From positions 1 to 18,995 of the forward strand of contig CAWZYQ010000068.1 in the NCBI GenBank assembly GCA_963966275.1: a stretch of DNA of 18,995 nt, read 5' to 3'. A program made the translations under genes and the position numbers. Origin of the DNA: UBA10427 sp003500135. GTDB taxonomy: Bacteria > Bacteroidota > Bacteroidia > Cytophagales > Cyclobacteriaceae. Of the stretch, positions 13,446 to 18,995 are shown in pieces (the stretch's first letter is position 1; each line of letters opens with the position of its first letter). The notes beneath the pieces are model-generated. The model had not been told where the DNA came from. It did not search any database and saw only the letters and a list, made by a program, of their open reading frames with translations.

Positions 13446-14855
13446 TTACTTGAGTGTCGAAGGACAAACATAGTCCGTTTTAGGCACTTCCGTTTTAGCT
13501 ATCGCCGAAAATCCTCCAGCCACGTCGGTGATGTCATGGATACCTCGCGACTTCAGTATCGATGCCATGATCATAGAGCGGTAACCGCCTGCACAATGCA
13601 GGTAATAGTGCTTTTCATTGTCTATTTTGTCCATATTCTCATTGATGAAATCCAACGGAATATTTTCTGCATCTTCCACGTGTTCTGCCTGGAATTCGCT
13701 AGGCTTACGCACATCCATCACATTAATCTTGCCGGCATTAAACCTTCCGGCAAACTCCGTAGCCGGAATTGATTCCACTGAATCAGTTTCTTTTCCTGCT
13801 TCGATCCATGTTTCGATGCCTCCTTCAAGGTAGCCAAGTGTGTTGTCATAACCCACACGGGCCAGTCGCGTTACGATCTCTTCCTCACGACCGTGCTCAG
13901 CCACAATAATGATTGGCTGGTTCAGGTCGGGAATCAAAGCACCTACCCATGGGGCAAAGCTACCGTCGATACCTATGAAGATTGAATTAGGTATGTGTGC
14001 CTCTGCAAAAGCTGCCGGCTGCCGTGTGTCGAGTACAATGGCGCCTTCATGATTGGCCATCGCCTCAAATGTTTCGACATTCAATGGTACCGTACCTTTT
14101 TCCAGTACGCTGTCAATGCTATCATATCCTGTTTTATTGATCATGGCATTCTTTGCGAAGTACTGAGGAGGAGGAAGAATACCTTCTGTCACTTCCTTAA
14201 TAAATTCCTCTTTGCTCATATCGGCACGCAAGGCGTAGTTCGTCTTCTTTTGGTTACCCAGAAGGTCCGTGGTTTCCTTGCTCATATTCTTACCACATGC
14301 TGATCCGGCACCGTGAGCAGGATACACGACTACATCATCTGGCAAGGTCATGATCTTGGTACGAAGGCTTTCATACAGCATGCCTGCCAGATCTTCCCTG
14401 CTCAGGTCTGACTTCACAGCAAGGTCAGGTCGACCAACATCGCCAATAAATAAAGTATCACCACTGAAGATCGCATGCTCTTTTCCGTTTTCATCGATCA
14501 AAAGATAGGTAGAGCTTTCCGGCGTATGGCCTGGCGTGTGCAATACTTTGATCTGCACTTTACCTAAATGGAATACTTCGCCATCTTTCGCTTCATGAAT
14601 ATCATATTCTGTTTTTGCGCCCGGCCCATACACGATCTTGGCGCCGGTTTTTGCCGCCAGATCAACGTGACCTGATACAAAATCGGCATGGAAGTGCGTT
14701 TCGAAAATGTATTTGATCTTCGAACCGTTTTCTTTTGCACGTTGCTGATAAGGCGCAGTTTCGCGCAATGGATCGATAATCGCTACTTCTCCGTCACTTT
14801 CGATGTAATAGGCTCCCTGAGCCAGACATCCGGTATAGATTTGTTCAATTTTCAT
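13446..14855 (-). CDS. CstB-like persulfide dioxygenase fused to two rhodanese domains
   Basis: A 469-residue cytoplasmic fusion. Residues 1-230 are an ETHE1-type metallo-beta-lactamase fold with iron-binding residues in THFHAD (His54, His56, Asp58), His110 (HTPGHT), Asp133 (SGDTLF) and His181. Residues about 262-352 are a rhodanese domain whose active loop reads AEHGRE (319-324), without the catalytic Cys. Residues about 364-455 are an active rhodanese, HCAGGYR with Cys421. This order, dioxygenase, dead rhodanese, live rhodanese, is that of CstB of Staphylococcus aureus, which oxidises low-molecular-weight persulfides and makes thiosulfate. The gene follows SulP by 35 bp. Its ribosome site, AGGAG five bases before the ATG, is unusually strong for this genome, suggesting high expression. 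Confidence 0.93.
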   Translation of the reverse strand: MKIEQIYTGCLAQGAYYIESDGEVAIIDPLRETAPYQQRAKENGSKIKYIFETHFHADFVSGHVDLAAKTGAKIVYGPGAKTEYDIHEAKDGEVFHLGKVQIKVLHTPGHTPESSTYLLIDENGKEHAIFSGDTLFIGDVGRPDLAVKSDLSREDLAGMLYESLRTKIMTLPDDVVVYPAHGAGSACGKNMSKETTDLLGNQKKTNYALRADMSKEEFIKEVTEGILPPPQYFAKNAMINKTGYDSIDSVLEKGTVPLNVETFEAMANHEGAIVLDTRQPAAFAEAHIPNSIFIGIDGSFAPWVGALIPDLNQPIIIVAEHGREEEIVTRLARVGYDNTLGYLEGGIETWIEAGKETDSVESIPATEFAGRFNAGKINVMDVRKPSEFQAEHVEDAENIPLDFINENMDKIDNEKHYYLHCAGGYRSMIMASILKSRGIHDITDVAGGFSAIAKTEVPKTDYVCPSTLK

Positions 14856-14890
14856 ATTACTCCTTTTTTATTTTCTATTATTTGGTTTTA

Positions 14891-16648
14891 CTATTTTGAT
14901 TCCTGAGTCGTCAATCTGTTGTATTGTGTGCTCATATCTACATTCTCTTCATTTCTGATTTTTTCTTCATTGTTCTTTTCATAGTGAGCCACTGCATCGG
15001 CCACATGCATGAAGAAATTGGATTTTCCAATCAGGTCCACCAGGCCATCCTGCATCATTTTATCACGTACCGGACCTTTTACGCCGGCCACATAAAATTC
15101 AATCCCTCTATTATGGTAGTCGACTACTACATCGTGCAACTGATGAAGGGCCGAGCTGTCAATTCCGTTGATGGCTGCCGCATTGAGCACGACCACCTTT
15201 AGTTTATCCCCCTTTTCCAATTCCATTTTTTGTAGTTTGTCCCTGAGGTAACCAATGTTGGCAAAGAACAGCTGGGCATCAAACCGGGCAATCAGCATAT
15301 CCTCCCGCTGATCGGCATCCGGAAATCTTTTGACATTTCTGTAGTAATTGGTGCCCGGTAGTCGACCCAATTGCGCCATATGTGGGTAGGCAGCCCGATA
15401 GACCACCATCACCAATGAAAGTGCCACACCTATAATAATACCCTGTTCGATACCCATAGTTAAAGTGGCAATAAATGTTACCGCCAACATGGCAAAATCA
15501 CGTTTGTCTGATTTCCATAGATGTTTCGCCTCTTTTATATCAATAAGTCCGAATACAGCCACCATGATCACTGAGGCCAGCACGGCCTTAGGCAAATAGT
15601 AGAATAGTGGCGTAAGGAAGATCAGCGTAAGCAGGATCAATACCGCGCTGATGATCGATGCCAGTCCGGTTTTGGCGCCAGCCTGATCATTAACCGCCGT
15701 TCTGGAGAATCCTCCCGTGGTGGGAAAAGAGCTAAAGAATGCTCCACCGATATTGGCAACACCCAGGGCTATCAATTCCTGGTTGGAATCGACCTGATAA
15801 TTCTTGTGCTTGGCCTGTATCGCTTTTGCTACGGCAATAGATTCCATAAAACCTACCAGTGCAATGGTAAGTGCAATGGGAAGCAGGGCTTTCAGATCAC
15901 CCATTTCAAAACCCGGAAAGTGAAAAGGAGGCAATCCTTCCGGCACTTCCTTAACTATTTTCATCCCTCCCTTGTCCAAGCCGAAAAAATAAACTACCAA
16001 AATACTCAATACCACTACTACCAGCGGACCAGGTACCGGCCATTTCAGTTTCTTGATCGTTAGGATAAGAGCAATTGCAGTTGCCCCTAATACAAATGTT
16101 GCGATGTGCACATCGCCAAGGTGCGTTCCTGCGTTGATCAAAATTTCGTGAATGAAATTGCTACGTGGAATATCGATGCCCAGCAAATGCTTCAGCTGGC
16201 TCAAACCAATGATCAAAGCCGCCGCTGAGGTAAATCCACTAATGACCGGATGCGACAAAAAGTTGACCAAAAAACCCAAACGGAACAAGCCGAGACTGAA
16301 TTGCATAACGCCAACCATTAATGCAAGTAAAATGGCCAGTGCGATGTAGTTTTCCGATTGATATGCTGCCAATTGACTAACGCCAGTGGCGATCAAGAGC
16401 GCCACCATGGCCACCGGTCCCACGGCTAATTGCCTGGATGTCCCAAAGAGGGCATATAAAATAAGTGGTATGGTTGAAGCGTATAATCCATAAATAGGTG
16501 GTAATCCGGCCAACATGGCATAAGCCATTCCCTGCGGAATTAACATCACACCTACCGTAAGTCCGGCGGCCAGATCGTTTTTAAAGAGCCTTGCATTATA
16601 GTTTTCCAGGGCTCCAACTAAAGGCACATGTCGCTTAATGAAATTCAT
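14891..16648 (-). CDS. SulP family anion transporter with STAS domain
   Basis: A 585-residue inner-membrane transporter of the SulP/SLC26 family. The signature around residues 35-58 (MLIPQGMAYAMLAGLPPIYG) is intact, followed by the usual ten to fourteen membrane segments to about 420, and a cytoplasmic STAS domain at about 450-555 with NGIDSSALHQL (Asp497-Ser498-Ser499), the position phosphorylated in anti-sigma antagonists. The tail after 556 is charged and unstructured. Family members move sulfate, bicarbonate or other anions. As first gene of the sulfur module, 35 bp before the persulfide dioxygenase, it could export sulfite or sulfate formed by that enzyme, or take up sulfate; direction is inference. 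A -7 box fitting TAnnTTTG lies 38 bp before the ATG. Confidence 0.93.
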   Translation of the reverse strand: MNFIKRHVPLVGALENYNARLFKNDLAAGLTVGVMLIPQGMAYAMLAGLPPIYGLYASTIPLILYALFGTSRQLAVGPVAMVALLIATGVSQLAAYQSENYIALAILLALMVGVMQFSLGLFRLGFLVNFLSHPVISGFTSAAALIIGLSQLKHLLGIDIPRSNFIHEILINAGTHLGDVHIATFVLGATAIALILTIKKLKWPVPGPLVVVVLSILVVYFFGLDKGGMKIVKEVPEGLPPFHFPGFEMGDLKALLPIALTIALVGFMESIAVAKAIQAKHKNYQVDSNQELIALGVANIGGAFFSSFPTTGGFSRTAVNDQAGAKTGLASIISAVLILLTLIFLTPLFYYLPKAVLASVIMVAVFGLIDIKEAKHLWKSDKRDFAMLAVTFIATLTMGIEQGIIIGVALSLVMVVYRAAYPHMAQLGRLPGTNYYRNVKRFPDADQREDMLIARFDAQLFFANIGYLRDKLQKMELEKGDKLKVVVLNAAAINGIDSSALHQLHDVVVDYHNRGIEFYVAGVKGPVRDKMMQDGLVDLIGKSNFFMHVADAVAHYEKNNEEKIRNEENVDMSTQYNRLTTQESK

Positions 16649-16685
16649 CTATAATCTCTTTCCTTCGTTTTCACATTTGACGCTA

Positions 16686-16693
16686 CAAAAGTA
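16686..16693 (-). promoter_or_regulatory. Promoter -7 box of the SulP operon
   Basis: On the minus strand this reads TACTTTTG, an exact fit to TAnnTTTG, 38 bases before the SulP ATG. A clear -33 TTTG is not seen. The ten bases TACAAAAGTA around it recur at the promoter of the rhodanese gene. Confidence 0.55.
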
Positions 16694-16770
16694 TGGTGAC
16701 TGATCATCTTTTTGTGTAACCTGAATCACATATATGAAAACTTATTCATGTGTTTTGAACGAATCAATCT

Positions 16771-16795
16771 TGCAAATTGTTCTCACAATTTTGCA
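16771..16795. promoter_or_regulatory. 25-bp near-perfect inverted repeat upstream of SulP
   Basis: TGCAAATTGT (16771-16780), a 4-nt TCTC centre, and ACAATTTTGCA (16785-16795) are reverse complements apart from one extra base in the right arm. It lies about 80 bp upstream of the SulP -7 box, in a position for an activator or an upstream operator. No regulator gene is next to it. Confidence 0.5.
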
Positions 16796-17089
16796 TCAAT
16801 TACCTTATTCGTCGCCTGCGAAGTAATAATTGAAAAACAATATGAAAACGGATGCGTTTCTGAAACAATGAGTACTTTTCAATAAATTCATGATATTTCG
16901 TCAAGGACTAGAAATGTCCTGGTTTTATTTGACCGTACATCTGATACCAGCTTTCAATTTCATCAAAATCAACTAAAGGGATTATCTTAAACCCTATGGG
17001 CAAAAAGGGTATAAGCTAAAATGAAAAAATGGTATAGTTGAGCTACGCCAATTAGGAAGTTTGCTTTTTTGGAAAGAAGATAAATGTGT

Positions 17090-17395
17090 CTAGTCGATAA
17101 TTCTACCGGTAAAGCTTCCCACGCGCTTCCAACCGCCACCATTCACTGCCTCAATACCGGCGTTTTCCAGTATTTTAAGCGCTTTACCTGCGCGCATTCC
17201 CGACCGGCAACACAATATGACCGGCCTGCCTTTCTTCTTTAATAACTTTGTTCGCGCTTCTATGATATTCATGGGCATATTTACGGCGCCTTTGGCGTGT
17301 GCCTGCTTAAATTCAGCAGGTGTGCGCACATCCACTATGATCGCGTCGCGCTCCAGGAATTTTTTTATGTTTTTATTTCTAAACCAACCGAACAT
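17090..17395 (-). CDS. Single-domain rhodanese
   Basis: A 101-residue cytoplasmic sulfurtransferase. DVRTPAEFKQAHAKGAVNMP is the usual first half of the fold (Asp22, Arg24), and CRSGMR (63-68) is the six-residue active loop with catalytic Cys63; Cys62 beside it is an extra cysteine. NGGGWK ends the fold. It would take sulfane sulfur from thiosulfate, persulfide or glutathione persulfide and pass it to an acceptor. It is transcribed separately from the sulfur module 441 bp away but in the same direction, with a similar promoter, so the two may be co-regulated. Start at the ATG 17395 gives the standard length with a short basic N-terminus. Confidence 0.93.
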   Translation of the reverse strand: MFGWFRNKNIKKFLERDAIIVDVRTPAEFKQAHAKGAVNMPMNIIEARTKLLKKKGRPVILCCRSGMRAGKALKILENAGIEAVNGGGWKRVGSFTGRIID

Positions 17396-17408
17396 ATCTT
17401 TGAATTTT

Positions 17409-17443
17409 GATTACAAAAGTAATCAGATTGTGCAATAGGCAAA
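17409..17443 (-). promoter_or_regulatory. Promoter of the rhodanese gene with overlapping inverted repeat
   Basis: On the minus strand TTTG (17443-17440), an 18-nt gap, and TACTTTTG (17421-17414) form a good Bacteroidota promoter 19 bp before the ATG. The perfect palindrome GATTAC-AAAA-GTAATC (17409-17424) covers the -7 box, so a repressor bound there would block initiation. Confidence 0.65.
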
Positions 17444-17455
17444 TAACAAAAGCAC

Positions 17456-17481
17456 AAAAAAAGACCGGAATTGCACCGGCC
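17456..17481 (-). terminator. Intrinsic terminator of the lipoprotein gene
   Basis: Read on the minus strand, GGCCGG and CCGGTC pair (one mismatch) around a 7-nt loop and are followed directly by seven T residues. It begins 27 bases after the lipoprotein stop codon, and isolates it from the rhodanese promoter immediately beyond. Confidence 0.8.
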
Positions 17482-17508
17482 CTGATGTATACTGAGATGT
17501 AAATTATT

Positions 17509-18331
17509 TTAATTGATCGTCAATTCGGCGCTTCGACCACCCACTGAAATGATCACCTTATTGTCACAAGACCCGTTCCCATAGTCGATAATAAAATCAT
17601 TGCGCTCAGTCGACAAAGTTTTTATACCTGAGGAAGGAATGTAATTACCGGATACTACGCAATTGCTTTCGAGATAAAGCGGCTGATCCTCATCGATAAG
17701 CGTTTCGTACTCAACATCATTTTTATTTACTCCATTGGTCCTACCCGTTATCCAAAGGTATAAGCCATTATTATCAAGATACCAAAAGTGTTTGCGGTTT
17801 ACATTTCTGGTAGCGGTCGTACCATCAGGCCAAATAGCTTCACCGTCGTTTACTGTCACCTGGTAAACCAGTGTGGTATCCTGAGCGGTTGTTATATTTT
17901 CCACAATTCTGGCACCTTTTACCTGTACACCATCGATGTAAAAATCATTTAATACCGTGTACGAAATAAAACCTTCCTGCCATCGCGTACCTTCCCATTC
18001 AACCACGAAAGATCCTTTCAAATCATATCCATATGGGCCGGTACATCCCGCCTCCGGCAATGTTACCTCCAACCTGCCCGCGCGGGTAAGTTCCAAAGTT
18101 ACCCCTTCACAGGTAAGCACATTTCTATGCACCCTGCCTACCTCACTACTGTATTCATCAACCAGATCTTCAGTAAGATCATCAACAGTGGTGAAGTAAC
18201 TTTCGATAAATTGCTCTGTTTCATAAGAGCTGCGTTCGGCTTCGTTAAAACATTGGGTTTTCCCGAATACCGTCACAACCGCCAAATACAATCAACAGCG
18301 CTAATAGACTAAATGCTGAAAAAGTTCTCAT
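17509..18331 (-). CDS. Lipoprotein of unknown function, apparently frameshifted after the signal peptide
   Basis: The open frame 18291-17509 (260 codons from a TTG) has no signal peptide. One frame over, the ATG at 18331 encodes MRTFSAFSLLALLIVFGGC, a textbook lipoprotein signal with lipobox FGGC (Cys19), which then stops after ten more residues. Deleting one base in GGGAAAACCC (18255-18264) would join Cys19-DGIRE to TQCFNEAERSSY, giving a 273-residue lipoprotein. The body has four further cysteines in two probable pairs and beta-rich segments, ending DYGNGSCDNKVIISVGGRSAELTIN, a C-terminal style often seen in Bacteroidota surface lipoproteins. I recognise no named family. Either the gene is inactivated, phase variable, or the base call is wrong. 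It is a single-gene unit with its own terminator. Confidence 0.75.
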
Positions 18332-18436
18332 TATAATTTTTGGTGGAAATATAATCACCACTCTATCGGCTTGCTTATTCTGTCGACTGCTTTAAATCAA
18401 TGCTCGTTGAAAGTTCATTTTTTAGGGATGAGACAA

Positions 18437-18471
18437 AAAGAAAGGCATGCCAACAGCGTGCCCCACTCTTT
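18437..18471. repeat. Imperfect hairpin between divergent genes
   Basis: GGCATGC (18444-18450) pairs with GCGTGCC (18456-18462), one G-T pair, around CAACA; the outer AAAGA (18437-18441) can pair with TCTTT (18467-18471). On the minus strand T-rich sequence follows, as for a terminator, but no minus-strand gene ends here. It may be an operator or leader structure. Confidence 0.4.
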
Positions 18472-18569
18472 GTATTATATTGTATGGCATTCAATGATAG
18501 CTCATAACGCTTTTATTTGCAAATAATTAAGGAAGTTTGTACATAAAACACACAAAGCTTCGTAGTAAA

Positions 18570-18962
18570 ATGAATGTACCTGTTATAAAGATCAGCCATG
18601 TGGCAATTTTTGTACGTGACCTCGAATCAATGAAAGATTTCTACCAGAAACATTTTGGGTTCGAAGCCGGAGAACGTTATGAAAATAAATCGAAAGGTTT
18701 TTCATCCTATTTTTTGACCACCGGAAGTGTTCGTATTGAATTGATGAACAGAATCGACCATTCGCAAACACCTATTGAAGGAATGACGGGTTTACACCAT
18801 ATCGCTTTTTCGTTAGGCAATAAAAAGGCAGTAGATGAAAAAACGGAGTACTTCGGAAAAAACGGGGTTCCTGTAATTTCCGGACCTCGTACCACAGGTG
18901 ACGGATATTATGAAAGTGTGATACGAGATCCGGAAGGCAATGTAATTGAGTTGACAGTATAG
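18570..18962 (+). CDS. VOC family (glyoxalase-like) protein
   Basis: A 130-residue protein of the vicinal oxygen chelate superfamily, made of two beta-alpha-beta-beta-beta units. The four usual metal-ligand positions are filled: His in KISHVAIFVRD, Glu in RIELMN, His in GLHHIAFS and Glu in the C-terminal GNVIELTV. This fits a lactoylglutathione lyase-like or epimerase-like enzyme; the exact reaction cannot be told, since the family also includes dioxygenases and resistance proteins. I choose the ATG at 18570; the frame runs upstream to a TTG at 18537, but those eleven residues are not typical. It is alone on its strand, with only 33 bases left in the window after it. Confidence 0.9.
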   Translation: MNVPVIKISHVAIFVRDLESMKDFYQKHFGFEAGERYENKSKGFSSYFLTTGSVRIELMNRIDHSQTPIEGMTGLHHIAFSLGNKKAVDEKTEYFGKNGVPVISGPRTTGDGYYESVIRDPEGNVIELTV

Positions 18963-18995
18963 CTAAATACTATTCTTCTTCTTCAAAATTTTTAA

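Larger units (their letters stand above)
16649..17089. other. Regulatory gap before the sulfur module
   Basis: This 441-bp stretch contains no gene. It carries a promoter box and a long inverted repeat toward SulP, a hairpin AGGAC (16904-16908) / GTCCT (16916-16920) followed on the plus strand by a T-rich run, and a hairpin at 16986-17015 (CTTA-A-ACCCT with AGGGT-A-TAAG), 75 bases past the end of the rhodanese gene, that could end that transcript. A small RNA cannot be excluded. Confidence 0.5.

Noticed and set aside
13446..14855. Loss of the second metal-site His in THFHADF of the dioxygenase as an inactivating change
   Set aside because: From family knowledge, Phe after HxHAD is common in the MBL-rhodanese fusions, and the three iron ligands His54, His110 and Asp133 remain.
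16842..16871. A nine-codon frame (MKTDAFLKQ) before a hairpin with a T-rich run, as a leader peptide
   Set aside because: It is on the plus strand, opposite to both flanking genes, so it cannot be a leader for either; a chance frame is more likely.

Overview
The window reads as chromosomal DNA of a Bacteroidota member, probably a marine Cytophagales-type bacterium, although the sequence cannot fix the genus. The reasons are a TonB-dependent receptor with an N-terminal carboxypeptidase-regulatory-like domain, many lipoproteins, mostly weak Shine-Dalgarno sites, and promoters fitting the Bacteroidota pattern TTTG...TAnnTTTG (best example at 17414-17443).

Layout. (1) 1-985 has no convincing gene. 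It holds short tandem repeats, including three tracts of an 8-bp TGAACnnn unit, two perfect 10-bp hairpins and a diverged direct repeat. (2) 986-3548, minus strand: a GC-rich secreted sulfatase and a stand-alone E2-type acyltransferase. (3) 3549-4299: an AT-rich gap with a small gene split by a frameshift at an A6 tract. (4) 4300-9061, plus strand: a TonB-dependent receptor, a DsrE-like lipoprotein, a double-cupin lipoprotein and a PF11449-type (ArsP-related) membrane transporter. I read this as an envelope metal or metalloid handling system; both transcription units carry TTGCAACwGTG at their promoters. (5) 9062-9618: no intact gene, possible remnants. (6) 9619-16648, minus strand, a sulfur module in transcription order: SulP anion transporter, CstB-like persulfide dioxygenase/rhodanese fusion, double universal stress protein, large YeeE/YedE half, OprD-like porin, small YeeE/YedE half, DUF202 protein. 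(7) 17090-17395, minus: a single-domain rhodanese with a clear promoter. (8) 17509-18331, minus: a lipoprotein whose signal peptide is out of frame with its body, followed by a good intrinsic terminator. (9) 18570-18962, plus: a VOC/glyoxalase-like protein.

How they work together. In the sulfur module the porin would admit small sulfur anions through the outer membrane, the two YeeE/YedE halves would carry a sulfur species across the inner membrane, the fusion protein would oxidise persulfide to sulfite and make or use thiosulfate, and SulP would move sulfate or sulfite. This resembles the BigR (pmpA-pmpB-blh) and CstR (cstA-cstB) sulfide-detoxification operons, but no ArsR- or CsoR-type regulator is encoded here and a porin is inserted. 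In the receptor module, two exactly matching sets of four histidines in the double cupin, a CPHC motif in the DsrE-like lipoprotein and a receptor/transporter pair point to a soft metal or metalloid, with the substrate unknown.
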